Positions 8,600 to 19,796 of a DNA stretch of 64,000 nucleotides are shown here, piece by piece. The position numbers and the translations under genes are program-made. The first letter of the stretch is position 1, and each line of letters opens with the position of its first letter. The notes below the pieces were generated by a model that had not been told where the DNA came from, did not search any database, and saw only the letters and a list, made by a program, of their open reading frames with translations. The DNA is from Sulfitobacter mediterraneus (lineage in GTDB: Bacteria; Pseudomonadota; Alphaproteobacteria; Rhodobacterales; Rhodobacteraceae), in NCBI RefSeq assembly GCF_003054325.1, contig NZ_QBKU01000005.1:1-64000 (forward strand), in the 5' to 3' direction.

Positions 8600-9169
8600 G
8601 TGGATTTTGTAACCCAGACCAAACTTTCCGGCGTGCTGTTGTTGAGCCCTCCTAGGTTTGGCGACGACCGCGGATTCTTTAGCGAAAGCTGGAATCGCCG
8701 CAAGATGGCGGATCATGGAATTGATCTGGATTTTGTGCAGGACAATCATTCGCTGTCATCGGCTGTGAACACGGTGCGCGGTCTGCATTTTCAATCGCCG
8801 CCCCATGCGCAGGCCAAGCTTGTTCGCTGCGGGCGCGGGGCGCTTTTTGACGTGGCAGTGGATGCCCGCAAAGGCAGCGTGACCTATGGCCAATGGGTTG
8901 GTTATGACCTGACTGCCGAAAACGGATTGCAGCTTTTGATCCCCGCAGGGTTCTTGCACGGATTTGCGACAAGGGCACCTGACACAGAAATCATCTATAA
9001 ATGCAGCGACTATTACGCACCTGAATGTGACGGCGCGGTGCGGTTCGATGACCCAGAAATCGCGATTGACTGGGGATTGAGCGGCGATGCGATCCTGTCA
9101 GAAAAAGACAGCAGTGCGCAGCTGTTCTCCGATTTCGAGAGCCCCTTCACCGTTGAGGGTGCATCATGA
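8600..9169 (+). CDS. rfbC: dTDP-4-dehydrorhamnose 3,5-epimerase
   Basis: Converts dTDP-4-keto-6-deoxy-D-glucose to dTDP-4-keto-L-rhamnose, the third step of dTDP-L-rhamnose synthesis. The 189-residue length fits the family. Visible motifs are [12 protein letters not shown] near the start, [19 protein letters not shown] with the catalytic His, and [21 protein letters not shown] with the second active-site region. Translation starts at GTG 8600, which has GGAG seven bases upstream. It is the first gene of the rfbCBDA operon and overlaps rfbB by four bases. Confidence 0.95.
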   Translation: MDFVTQTKLSGVLLLSPPRFGDDRGFFSESWNRRKMADHGIDLDFVQDNHSLSSAVNTVRGLHFQSPPHAQAKLVRCGRGALFDVAVDARKGSVTYGQWVGYDLTAENGLQLLIPAGFLHGFATRAPDTEIIYKCSDYYAPECDGAVRFDDPEIAIDWGLSGDAILSEKDSSAQLFSDFESPFTVEGAS

Positions 9170-10206
9170 AGATCTTGGTGACAGGTGGCGCAGGGTTTAT
9201 TGGATCAGCCGTCATTCGGCTGGCAATCTCACGCGGTCATGAGGTGATCAATCTTGACGCGCTGACCTATGCGGGCTGTTTGGAAAACCTTGCCTCCGTG
9301 GCTGATGACCCACTCTACTCTTTTGAGCATGTAGACATTCGTGACCGGGCCGCGCTGGACCGGGTGTTTGCCGCGCATAAGCCGCAGTGCGTGATGCATC
9401 TGGCAGCGGAATCCCATGTGGATCGGTCCATCGACGGGCCGGGTGATTTTATCGAAACCAACATCACCGGCACCTATAACATGCTCGAAGCGGCCCGTGG
9501 GTATTGGGCAGGCGCAGGCAAACCGGATGATTTCCGGTTTCACCACATTTCCACCGATGAAGTTTTTGGCAGCCTTGGGGCGACAGGCATGTTCACCGAA
9601 GACACGCCCTATGATCCGCGTTCGCCCTATTCGGCCTCCAAAGCATCAAGCGATCATTTGGTGCGGGCTTGGCATGAGACCTACGGTTTGCCCGTTGTCT
9701 TGACCAATTGTTCCAACAACTATGGCCCTTATCATTTCCCTGAGAAACTGGTGCCCGTCGTGATCCTGAACGCTTTGGCGGGTAAGGGTATTCCGGTCTA
9801 TGGCAAGGGCGAGAACGTGCGCGATTGGCTTTTTGTCGAGGACCACGCAGATGCGCTTTTGCTGGTGTTGGAAAAGGGCGCTTTGGGCCGCAGCTACAAC
9901 ATTGGCGGTGAAAACGAGGCTCGAAATATCGATCTGGTGCGCAGTATCTGTGCGATTCTTGATGAAAAGCGACCCAAGGCGGGCAGCTATGCAGATCAGA
10001 TCACATTTGTCCAAGACCGTGCCGGACACGACCTGCGCTATGCTATTGATCCGGCTCGGATTCGTGATGAACTGGGCTGGCGACCCTCTGTGACGCTGGA
10101 TGAAGGGTTGGAGAAAACCGTGCAGTGGTATCTGGACAACGAAACATGGTGGCGGGCTTTGCAAGACCGCGATGGTGTCGGCGTTCGTCTGGGCAACAAA
10201 GGGTAA
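9166..10206 (+). CDS. rfbB: dTDP-glucose 4,6-dehydratase
   Basis: Oxidises and dehydrates dTDP-D-glucose to the 4-keto-6-deoxy sugar with bound NAD+, the second step of dTDP-rhamnose synthesis. It is an extended short-chain dehydrogenase of 346 residues. The N-terminal Rossmann motif is [12 protein letters not shown]; the catalytic region includes [12 protein letters not shown] (Thr-Asp-Glu) and the [10 protein letters not shown] Tyr-x3-Lys pair. [17 protein letters not shown] is a nucleotide-sugar binding signature. The start ATG lies within the ATGA overlap with rfbC, and rfbD begins six bases after the stop. Confidence 0.96.
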   Translation: MKILVTGGAGFIGSAVIRLAISRGHEVINLDALTYAGCLENLASVADDPLYSFEHVDIRDRAALDRVFAAHKPQCVMHLAAESHVDRSIDGPGDFIETNITGTYNMLEAARGYWAGAGKPDDFRFHHISTDEVFGSLGATGMFTEDTPYDPRSPYSASKASSDHLVRAWHETYGLPVVLTNCSNNYGPYHFPEKLVPVVILNALAGKGIPVYGKGENVRDWLFVEDHADALLLVLEKGALGRSYNIGGENEARNIDLVRSICAILDEKRPKAGSYADQITFVQDRAGHDLRYAIDPARIRDELGWRPSVTLDEGLEKTVQWYLDNETWWRALQDRDGVGVRLGNKG

Positions 10207-10212
10207 CGGGCG

Positions 10213-11064
10213 ATGACGATCCTTGTGTTTGGGAAAACGGGGCAGGTTGCGCAAGAGCTGGCGAAATTGCCAGAAACTTTATGCCTTGGCCGCGATACAG
10301 CAGACCTCAGTGATCCGGCAGGCTGCGGCGACGCGATCCGATTGCACAAGCCCGCCGCAGTGATCAACGCCGCCGCCTACACTGCGGTGGATGCAGCCGA
10401 GACAGATGAGGCGCAAGCGACATTGGTCAACGGAACGGCACCCGGCGCGATGGCGCGGGCCTGTGCCGCGTTGGGCGTACCGTTGGTGCAGATCTCCACC
10501 GACTATGTCTTTGCGGGGCATGGTGAAATGCCTTGGCAGCCGGATGATGCGACCGCGCCTTTGGGCGCCTATGGGCGCAGCAAGCTGGCAGGGGAAATGG
10601 CCGTGCGCGATGCGGGCGGCGCACATGCGATTTTGCGGACCTCTTGGGTGGTCTCGGCGCATGGGGCCAATTTCATTAAGACGATGCTGCGCCTCGGGGC
10701 AGAGCGGGACAGCCTTAACGTGGTGGCCGACCAGATCGGCGGGCCAACAGCCGCTGCAGATATTGCGGCCGCCTGTCACCGGATTGCCCTGCAATTGACA
10801 GATGCCCCAGACAAGACCGGCACCTACCATTTCTCTGGCGCCCCTGATTGCAGTTGGGCAGACTTTGCCCGCGCCATTTTTGATGAGGCCGGATTGAATT
10901 GCACGGTGCACGACATCCCATCATCCGACTATCCAACGCCGGCCAAACGCCCTCTCAACTCGCGTATGGATTGCGGCACAACACACAAGACCTTCGGCAT
11001 TGAGCGCCCGCAGTGGCAAGCCAGCCTCACCCAAATTCTCAAAGATCTCGGAGCATCCAAATGA
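10213..11064 (+). CDS. rfbD: dTDP-4-dehydrorhamnose reductase
   Basis: Reduces dTDP-4-keto-L-rhamnose to dTDP-L-rhamnose, the final step. The 283-residue SDR protein starts MTILVFGKTGQVAQEL with the GxxGxxG-like NAD(P)H site. It continues with INAAAYTAVDAAETDEAQA, STDYVFAGHGEMPW, and YGRSKLAGEMAV carrying the Tyr-x3-Lys catalytic pair. The C-terminus has the family's KRPLNSRMDC pattern. The ATG lies four bases after an AACGGGCG stretch. The stop overlaps the rfbA start. Confidence 0.95.
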   Translation: MTILVFGKTGQVAQELAKLPETLCLGRDTADLSDPAGCGDAIRLHKPAAVINAAAYTAVDAAETDEAQATLVNGTAPGAMARACAALGVPLVQISTDYVFAGHGEMPWQPDDATAPLGAYGRSKLAGEMAVRDAGGAHAILRTSWVVSAHGANFIKTMLRLGAERDSLNVVADQIGGPTAAADIAAACHRIALQLTDAPDKTGTYHFSGAPDCSWADFARAIFDEAGLNCTVHDIPSSDYPTPAKRPLNSRMDCGTTHKTFGIERPQWQASLTQILKDLGASK

Positions 11065-11933
11065 CACAGCGCAAAGGCATAATTCTGGCGGGCGGCTCTG
11101 GCACGCGGCTCTATCCGATCACCATCGGGATCTCGAAACAGCTTTTGCCGATCTATGACAAACCGATGATCTACTATCCGATCTCGGTTCTGATGCTGGC
11201 AGGTATCCGCGAAATTGCCATGATCACGACGCCGCAGGATCAAGCCCAGTTTCAGCGCAGTCTTGGTGACGGCAGCCAATGGGGTATTTCGCTGACCTAT
11301 ATCGTGCAACCCTCGCCGGATGGGCTGGCGCAGGCCTATATTCTGGCGGAGGATTTTCTGGATGGTGCGCCCTCGGCGATGGTGCTTGGGGATAACATCT
11401 TTTTTGGTCACGGCCTGCCTGAATTGCTGGCGGATGCCGATGCACAAGAAAGCGGCGGCACGGTTTTTGGCTATCACGTGGCGGATCCGGAACGCTATGG
11501 CGTGGTTGGGTTTGATGCCGATGGCACCGCCCGCCAGATCATTGAGAAGCCGGATGTGCCACCGTCAAACTATGCCGTTACGGGCCTCTACTTTCTGGAT
11601 GCCGACGCACCGCGATTGGCGCGAGAGGTCACGCCTTCGGAACGCGGTGAACTTGAGATTACGACATTGCTGGAAATGTACCTCAAGAAAGGCGCGCTTC
11701 GGGTCAACCGGATGGGGCGCGGCTATGCTTGGCTTGATACAGGCACGCACGCCAGCCTGCTTGATGCCGGAAACTTTGTGCGGACCCTGACCCAGCGGCA
11801 AGGGCTTCAGACCGGCAGTCTCGAAGAGATCGCGCATGAACAAGGCTGGATCACCGACGATGAACTGGCCAAACGCGCCGAAATGTTTGAGAAAAACGAA
11901 TATGGTGCCTACCTCAAGGATTTGACGGACTAA
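11061..11933 (+). CDS. rfbA: Glucose-1-phosphate thymidylyltransferase
   Basis: Makes dTDP-glucose from dTTP and glucose-1-phosphate, the first step of the rhamnose pathway. At 290 residues it is a normal-length enzyme with the nucleotidyltransferase signature KGIILAGGSGTRLYPIT, the catalytic and Mg2+ region VLGDNIFFGHGL, and EKPDVPPSNYAVTGLYF. The start is ATG 11061 in an ATGA overlap with rfbD; 16 more upstream codons are open but lie inside rfbD. It is the last gene of the operon, and the next gene is convergent, three bases away. Confidence 0.96.
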   Translation: MTQRKGIILAGGSGTRLYPITIGISKQLLPIYDKPMIYYPISVLMLAGIREIAMITTPQDQAQFQRSLGDGSQWGISLTYIVQPSPDGLAQAYILAEDFLDGAPSAMVLGDNIFFGHGLPELLADADAQESGGTVFGYHVADPERYGVVGFDADGTARQIIEKPDVPPSNYAVTGLYFLDADAPRLAREVTPSERGELEITTLLEMYLKKGALRVNRMGRGYAWLDTGTHASLLDAGNFVRTLTQRQGLQTGSLEEIAHEQGWITDDELAKRAEMFEKNEYGAYLKDLTD

Positions 11934-11935
11934 GG

Positions 11936-12694
11936 TCAGACCAGATCTTCCCAAACTGCATGGTTGGGCATCACTGTCAGCGTATCAAACCCAAAGCGTT
12001 TGACCTTCTTCATCTGGGTCTTGGGGTGGTTGGTTTTGATATAGCTGTGCACCGCCTTGAGATAACGGTCATGAAAGGAATAGGAACACAGCAACAGTTT
12101 GTTGGCCGTGACCACCAGCGGCACAAAACTGTAGTTCCCCATCAGATACATCCGCGCGACGGCCTCCTGCACGCCGGGCCAGTTCGCATTGGTGTAATCA
12201 TCCACCGCGATGATGCCATTGGGCGCGGTCACATACATCGCAAATTCAATGTCGTTGACGGTATGGACAACCTCATGACAGCCATCGACGCTAAAGAAAT
12301 GTGCAGGGCCGGTGCGCCCTAGAAATTCGGCGAGATCCGGTGCCCTCAGGGCCAAAGAATCGGCCGTGACGCAATGCACATGGTTCTTTTGAATCCCTTG
12401 GCGGCGCAGGTTGTGTTGGAGTTTTTCAAGGTTGCCGACCCCCGCGCCGTCAAGATTGAACTGCTGCATATGAAAGACATCAATCGCGGTGGCCATGTTC
12501 TTTTTCGAGGTGCCAAAGGTCTTGCATAGCCCGATGAGAAACTTGCCCTCAAACACGCCAATCTCGGCAACTGGACCATCGCCAATCTCTTGATAAAGCG
12601 GCCAAAGTGTCTGCCACAATTGTGGAACGCACCAGCCGCCAACCTCAAGAATACCCTCTTTGAGATAGGCGTTAACCAAATCGACACGGGCCAT
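11936..12694 (-). CDS. Class I SAM-dependent methyltransferase
   Basis: A 252-residue protein with a Methyltransf_24-type Rossmann fold: VAEIGVFEGKFLIGLCKTFG is the SAM-binding motif I, and TAIDVF follows. DGCHEVVHTVNDIEFAMYVT and GIIAVDDYTNANWPGVQEAV are typical of sugar or small-molecule O-methyltransferases. ATG at 12694 is preced by GGGAGGGAC, which decides the start over an upstream TTG at 12730. It lies downstream of manC on the same strand, 81 bases away. The polysaccharide context suggests methylation of a sugar residue or sugar precursor, but this is inference. Confidence 0.75.
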   Translation of the reverse strand: MARVDLVNAYLKEGILEVGGWCVPQLWQTLWPLYQEIGDGPVAEIGVFEGKFLIGLCKTFGTSKKNMATAIDVFHMQQFNLDGAGVGNLEKLQHNLRRQGIQKNHVHCVTADSLALRAPDLAEFLGRTGPAHFFSVDGCHEVVHTVNDIEFAMYVTAPNGIIAVDDYTNANWPGVQEAVARMYLMGNYSFVPLVVTANKLLLCSYSFHDRYLKAVHSYIKTNHPKTQMKKVKRFGFDTLTVMPNHAVWEDLV

Positions 12695-12744
12695 GAACGT
12701 CCCTCCCTTTCGGGACAAACGCTCTGTCAAAATGGCTAATACAT

Positions 12745-12781
12745 GGTTAATGGCACTCAGATTTCTGAGGTTTTGTTAACC
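12745..12781. repeat. Nested inverted repeat between manC and methyltransferase gene
   Basis: An outer GGTTAA / TTAACC pair (12745-12750, 12776-12781) encloses an inner CTCAG-ATTT-CTGAG hairpin (12756-12769). The outer arm overlaps the manC stop codon. There is no T-run, so a classical terminator is unlikely; an RNA-processing or regulatory role is possible. Confidence 0.5.
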
Positions 12782-14230
12782 TTTTGCACCCTGACCACGT
12801 GCATAGACGTCCTCATAGCGAACAATATCATCCTCGCCCAGATAGTCGCCTGTCTGCACCTCAATCAATTCCATCGGAACGTCGCCGGGGTTCTCCATGC
12901 GGTGGATCGCACCCAGCGGAATATAGACCGATTCATTGGCGTTGATCATTTTGACGTCCAGATTTTCCATATCAGGGCCGACCGTTACCTTGGCGGTGCC
13001 GACAACGACAATCCAGTGTTCAGACCGGTGTTTGTGGCTTTGCAGGCTGAGTGCTGCGCCGGGGGTGACCACGATCCGTTTGACCTGAAACCCCTCGCCA
13101 ACGATCAGCGATTCAAAGAAGCCCCATGGGCGGTGATCCTTGGGGAACGTATCGGCCTGCGGGATGCTGGCGCTGCGCATTTGTTTAACCACAGTGCCCA
13201 GATCGGCAACGCGGCTCTGATCGGCCACCAGAACCGCATCGGGCATCGCAACGGCAACGATGTTTTCTAGGCCGAGGCCAACCAGTTGCTGCGCATCATT
13301 TTCGGACCGCAGTAGCGTATTGGCACAATCCACAGCCAGCGCGGCACCCTGTGTCGCAACTCCGTTCCTGTCAGACTGAGCATGCTGATGCACCGCGCCC
13401 CAGCCGCCCAGATCTGACCAATCGCCCTCATGCGCCACTACGGAAAGATTGCCGACCTTTTCCATGATCGCAAAATCAACAGAAATATCCTCGCATTTGG
13501 CCCATGCATCAGGGTCAAGGCGCAGGAAGCCAAGGTCGGGTTTGGCCGCATCCACGGAGGCGGACACATCGGCCAACATTTCGGGCGCATGGGCGGCAAA
13601 GGCATCAATCAACGTCTGCGCAGTGTACATAAAGATACCCGCGTTCCACAGATAGCCACCATCGGCCAACATGCGCTTTGCTTCGCCCAGCTCTGGCTTT
13701 TCCACAAATCGTTTAAGCGGAACAGCCCCGTTTTGCCCGCCATCCCCCAGCTCAAGATAACCATAGCCGGTTTCAGGGCGGTCAGGTGTAATGCCAAAGG
13801 TCACAATCTGACCGGCCTTTGCGGCGTCCAAACCGCGTTTTATACTGCTGCGAAACGCGTCTGCCTGCGTGATGTAATGATCTGACGGCGCTGCCAACAT
13901 CAGGCCTTGCGGATCGTCCTGCGCCAGAACCAGCGCCGCAGCCAGCAAGGCCGGGGCTGTGTTGCGGGCCTCGGGTTCGATCAGAACCGCACCGGGGTCA
14001 ATTCCCGCATCGCCCAGCTGTTGGGTTGCGATAAACCGGAAATCAGAGTTGGTGACAATCAACGGCGCAGCAAATCCCGCCCCTGACAGACGGGCACTGG
14101 ATTGTTGAAACAAGCTTCCGTCCCCTATCAGATTGATGAACTGTTTGGGAAAGCTCTTGCGTGAAACAGGCCAAAGTCGGGTGCCCGATCCCCCGCACAG
14201 AATAACAGGGGTGATGTTGTTCGCTGCCAT
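12776..14230 (-). CDS. manC: Mannose-1-phosphate guanylyltransferase / mannose-6-phosphate isomerase
   Basis: A bifunctional type II enzyme supplying GDP-mannose for exopolysaccharide. The 484-residue length matches ManC/CpsB/AlgA. The N-terminal nucleotidyltransferase signature is ITPVILCGGSGTRLWPVSR followed by FPKQF, and VEKP is visible near residue 165. The C-terminal cupin isomerase domain includes RPWGFFESL, FQVKRIVVTPGAALSLQSHK, HRSEHWIVV and NESVYIPLGAIHRMENPG. ATG at 14230 has AAAGGAC upstream; a further 19 codons are open. It is divergent from the dehydratase-like gene at 14432. Confidence 0.95.
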   Translation of the reverse strand: MAANNITPVILCGGSGTRLWPVSRKSFPKQFINLIGDGSLFQQSSARLSGAGFAAPLIVTNSDFRFIATQQLGDAGIDPGAVLIEPEARNTAPALLAAALVLAQDDPQGLMLAAPSDHYITQADAFRSSIKRGLDAAKAGQIVTFGITPDRPETGYGYLELGDGGQNGAVPLKRFVEKPELGEAKRMLADGGYLWNAGIFMYTAQTLIDAFAAHAPEMLADVSASVDAAKPDLGFLRLDPDAWAKCEDISVDFAIMEKVGNLSVVAHEGDWSDLGGWGAVHQHAQSDRNGVATQGAALAVDCANTLLRSENDAQQLVGLGLENIVAVAMPDAVLVADQSRVADLGTVVKQMRSASIPQADTFPKDHRPWGFFESLIVGEGFQVKRIVVTPGAALSLQSHKHRSEHWIVVVGTAKVTVGPDMENLDVKMINANESVYIPLGAIHRMENPGDVPMELIEVQTGDYLGEDDIVRYEDVYARGQGAKG

Positions 14231-14431
14231 CGGTTGTCCTTTTTGCCCGTCGTCTTGCCTGGGTTGCAAGGCAACCGGATAATTCAATTGCCTGTTAGGC
14301 TAGCAGTTTACCAAGTTTCAAGCGACATTAGCAAAGACAAGCAGAGGTTTGCCGGTTTTTTTGACCGCGCCCTGTTTGTGGATGAGTTCAAACATGGCCC
14401 GGTTTGGGTGCAAAACCATAAAGGACACGAC

Positions 14432-15457
14432 ATGGGAGCAGACAACACCGTGGACATCAGCGAGATCACAGCAGATCTCATCCGCCAACGAACAGAACAA
14501 TTGCGGGCGCATATTGCCCATACGCCATCGATCCCGTTGCCCTCGCATTTGATCAGGCAAGTTATGGGCGGCGGTCATGTCGCGCTTAAGCTGGAGTGTT
14601 TTCAGCACACTGGCACCTTTAAGGCGCGCGGGGCGCTGTCCAATGCCATGTCGATCCCCGAGGCGGACAAGAAAGCGGGGATCACCGCGGCCAGTGCGGG
14701 CAACCATGCCATCGCTGCAGCATGGGCGGCACGTGTGACCGGCCTTTCTGCCAAGGTGGTGATGCAAGACAACGCAAACCCATTCCGGATTGCCCGCGCG
14801 GAGGCCGAAGGCGCCGAGGTGATCTTGCGGGCCCCCGGTGCGCCGACCTTTGCCGAGGCTGAGCGCTTGTCGACCGAAGAAGGGCGGACCTTTATTCACC
14901 CGTTCGAAGGGGTGAACACGGCCCTCGGCACGGCAGGGGTTGGTTATGAGTTCATATCGGATATGCCCGATCTGGATGCGGTGGTTGTCTCCGTGGGCGG
15001 CGGCGGGCTGATCAGTGGCATCGCGGCGGCGGTCAAATTGCACAAGCCGGGCTGCATGGTCTTTGGCGTGGAACCCACCGGCGCTGACAGTATGTCGCGG
15101 TCCTTGGCTGCGGGTCAGCCCGTGACGCTGGACAAGGTCGAAACCATCGCCGATAGCCTTGGACCGCCCATGGCTTTGCCTTTGGGGCATGCTCTTTGCG
15201 CGGCTTACGTGGATGACATGGTGCGTGTCACCGATGATCAGATCTGCGCTGGTATGGTTGCACTTCAACAAGAGGCGAAACTTGCGGTGGAACCCGCCGC
15301 CGGGGCGGCGATGGCCGGTCTGCTGGGCCCCCTGCGCAAAAGCTTGCAGGGAAAGCGGGTTGGCGTTGTGGTTTGCGGTGCCAATATTGATGCCGCGACC
15401 TATCAGGCGCAGCTACTGCGCGGGATGGATCACTACGGCGCATTGCTGAAAACCTGA
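14432..15457 (+). CDS. Threonine/serine dehydratase-like PLP enzyme
   Basis: A 341-residue fold-type II PLP enzyme that would deaminate L-threonine or L-serine, or racemise serine. The PLP lysine is in the motif HTGTFKARGALSNAM. ASAGNHAIAAAWAAR is the Asn-loop binding the cofactor, and VVSVGGGGLISGIAAA is the phosphate-binding glycine loop. There is no C-terminal ACT regulatory domain, so it resembles the catabolic or biodegradative forms. The start ATG 14432 has AAAGGAC seven bases upstream; the frame extends further upstream without such a site. Serine racemase and hydroxyaspartate dehydratase are close relatives and cannot be ruled out. Confidence 0.85.
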   Translation: MGADNTVDISEITADLIRQRTEQLRAHIAHTPSIPLPSHLIRQVMGGGHVALKLECFQHTGTFKARGALSNAMSIPEADKKAGITAASAGNHAIAAAWAARVTGLSAKVVMQDNANPFRIARAEAEGAEVILRAPGAPTFAEAERLSTEEGRTFIHPFEGVNTALGTAGVGYEFISDMPDLDAVVVSVGGGGLISGIAAAVKLHKPGCMVFGVEPTGADSMSRSLAAGQPVTLDKVETIADSLGPPMALPLGHALCAAYVDDMVRVTDDQICAGMVALQQEAKLAVEPAAGAAMAGLLGPLRKSLQGKRVGVVVCGANIDAATYQAQLLRGMDHYGALLKT

Positions 15458-15476
15458 AAACGGCGGCAGTTGCCCC

Positions 15477-15507
15477 TTGACCTTCTAGTGACTGGAACCC
15501 TTATGTG
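15477..15507 (+). promoter_or_regulatory. CueR/MerR-type promoter and operator upstream of copA
   Basis: TTGACC (15477-15482) is separated by 18-19 bases from a TTATGT/TATGTG -10 element (15501-15507). The spacer carries a CueR-like dyad, ACCTTCTAG-TGA-CTGGAACCC. A long, suboptimal spacer with this dyad is characteristic of MerR-family copper promoters, in which the regulator untwists the DNA. The CueR-like gene is directly downstream of copA, consistent with autoregulation. Confidence 0.75.
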
Positions 15508-15533
15508 AGGGCTGTCAGCCAAGGAGCAGGGCC

Positions 15534-17983
<2,450 letters not shown>

Positions 17984-17987
<4 letters not shown>

Positions 17988-18373
17988 ACATCAAAGAGGT
18001 CGGGGCGGCCACAGGTCTGCCCGCAAAAACCATCCGTTATTACGAAGACATCGGATTAGTCAGCCCAAACCGGCAAAGCAACGGATACCGCGTGTTCAGT
18101 GAAAACGACCAACACAAACTGGCGTTTCTAGCCCGTGCGCGGTCACTGGGGTTTCCGGTTGAAAGTTGTCGCAGCCTATTGGCCCTTTATGATGACAAGG
18201 GCCGTGCCAGTGCGGATGTGAAACAAATCGCCAAGGAACACCTGGCCGAGATTGATCGCAAGCTTACCGAACTCTCGGCGATGCGCGATACCCTTGGGCA
18301 TCTGGTCGAGGCCTGCGCAGGGGATGATCGCCCCGATTGCCCGATCCTTAAGGATCTTGCGACCCCGTCCTAG
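17984..18373 (+). CDS. cueR: MerR-family copper-responsive regulator
   Basis: A 129-residue MerR protein sensing Cu(I). The N-terminal winged HTH is visible as VGAATGLPAKTIRYYEDIG then SNGYRVFSE. A dimerisation helix follows, and the metal-binding loop has Cys111 and Cys119 in CAGDDRPDC, spaced as in E. coli CueR (Cys112 and Cys120). Translation begins in an ATGA overlap with copA, so it is made with the pump. It should activate the promoter at 15477-15507. Other monovalent metals (Ag, Au) may also be sensed, as in the family. Confidence 0.93.
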
Positions 18374-18459
18374 CCAAGTGGCATGGCATTGAGGTTTCCG
18401 CCGACCTGCGTTTAGGTGGCGCGGCCTGTATCTCGCAGGGCAAACGAAAGGGAATGCCG

Positions 18460-19152
18460 ATGTATGTGATCAACGCGCCGAAACAGGCCAGCCTCGCCGT
18501 GCAGGGCAGCTCAGACCGATTTCCGGTGCGGCGGATTTTCTGTGTGGGCCGGAATTACGAGGCACATGCCCGCGAGATGGGCAAAGACCCCACACGAGAG
18601 GCGCCGTTCTTTTTCACCAAACCGGCCGATGCCGCTGTGGATACCCCTTTCACCTTGCCATACCCAAAGCTGACCGAAGATTTGCATCACGAGATTGAGC
18701 TGGTGATTGCGCTGGGCAAGGGCGGATCAAACATTGCCGAGGCGGATGTGATGACCCATGTTTGGGGCGCAGCCGTGGGCCTTGATATGACCCGCCGCGA
18801 CCTGCAAGGCGAGGCGAAAAAGATGGGCCGCCCGTGGGATTGGGGCAAAGCCTTTGACAACTCTGCGCCGATCTCTGCGATCAAGTCGATCGCGGATGTG
18901 CCAAGTGTCGAGACCGGGCGCATCTGGCTGTCGGTGAACGGAGAGTTGCGGCAGGATGCGGATCTGTCCGATCTGATCTGGTCGGTCCGCGAAACAGTTG
19001 CGATCCTGTCGCGGGCGATGACGCTGGCCCCCGGCGACCTGATCATGACAGGCACCCCTGCCGGTGTTGGCGCGGTGGTCCCTGGTGATGTGATCACCGG
19101 GGGTGTGGATGGCATCGGAACCCTCGAAGTGACCATAGGAGACCGCGCATGA
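18460..19152 (+). CDS. Fumarylacetoacetate hydrolase family protein (fumarylpyruvate hydrolase-like)
   Basis: A 230-residue FAH-family hydrolase. The metal site is visible: HHEIELVIALG supplies two glutamates, and GLDMTRRDLQ an aspartate. RRIFCVGRNYEAHAREMG and TGTPAGVGAVVPGD are family signatures. The short length suits fumarylpyruvate hydrolase (NagK type) or an acylpyruvase rather than full-length fumarylacetoacetase. ATG at 18460 is preferred because AAAGGGA lies six bases upstream; ATG at 18454 is the alternative. It overlaps the following maleylpyruvate isomerase-like gene by four bases, so the two probably act in the end stage of a gentisate- or homogentisate-type ring-cleavage pathway. 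No ring-cleaving dioxygenase is in the window. Confidence 0.85.
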   Translation: MYVINAPKQASLAVQGSSDRFPVRRIFCVGRNYEAHAREMGKDPTREAPFFFTKPADAAVDTPFTLPYPKLTEDLHHEIELVIALGKGGSNIAEADVMTHVWGAAVGLDMTRRDLQGEAKKMGRPWDWGKAFDNSAPISAIKSIADVPSVETGRIWLSVNGELRQDADLSDLIWSVRETVAILSRAMTLAPGDLIMTGTPAGVGAVVPGDVITGGVDGIGTLEVTIGDRA

Positions 19153-19796
19153 CTGATCTGGCATTGCACAATTACTTCCGCTCCTCGACATCGGTTCGGG
19201 TGCGGGCCGCGCTAAACCTCAAGGGGCTTAGCTATGATTACATCCCATTGTCCTTGCTCAAAGGTGAACAAGCCAGCGCCGCACATCTGGCGCTGAACCC
19301 ATCCGGACTGGTGCCCACTTTGGTCACTCCGCAGGGCGCATTGCCGCAATCCCTGGCGATTTTGGAATGGCTGGATGAGGTGTATCCCGAGCCAGCACTG
19401 CTGCCGTCCGATCCATGGGCGCGGGCGCGGGTGCGTAGCCTTGCACAGATCGTCGCCCTGGACATTCATCCAGTGAACAATCTGCGCATTCTCAAACATC
19501 TCGAAGCCGAATTTGGCGTGGATGCAGCGGGCAAGGCGGCGTGGTTCCGCACATGGGCCAGCGCGGGCATGGAGGCGCTAGAAACACGGCTGGCAGCGGA
19601 GCCGGAGATAGGCACTTTCTGCCATGGTGACACGGTTGGTTTGGCCGATCTGTGCCTTTACGCTCAAGTCCTTAACAACGCACGGTTCGAGGTCGATATG
19701 ACCCCATACCCAACGATCCGCCGCATTCATGAGGCCTGCATGGCGGTGCCAGCCTTGGCACAGGCCGCACCTGCAAATCAGCCTGACGCGGTGTGA
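19149..19796 (+). CDS. maiA: Maleylacetoacetate/maleylpyruvate isomerase (zeta-class GST)
   Basis: A 215-residue zeta-class glutathione S-transferase that isomerises cis to trans dicarboxylic ring-cleavage products. The N-terminus LHNYFRSSTSVRVRAALNLK matches the SSCSxRVRIAL consensus except that the usual Cys is Thr. LNPSGLVPTLVT and AILEWLDEVYPEPALLP follow, and the C-terminal helical domain ends near TVGLADLCLYAQVLNNA. It is in an operon with the FAH-family gene (ATGA overlap) and overlaps the convergent hydrolase by 19 bases. The Cys-to-Thr change is worth noting but does not exclude activity, since the conserved first Ser is kept. Confidence 0.85.
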   Translation: MTDLALHNYFRSSTSVRVRAALNLKGLSYDYIPLSLLKGEQASAAHLALNPSGLVPTLVTPQGALPQSLAILEWLDEVYPEPALLPSDPWARARVRSLAQIVALDIHPVNNLRILKHLEAEFGVDAAGKAAWFRTWASAGMEALETRLAAEPEIGTFCHGDTVGLADLCLYAQVLNNARFEVDMTPYPTIRRIHEACMAVPALAQAAPANQPDAV

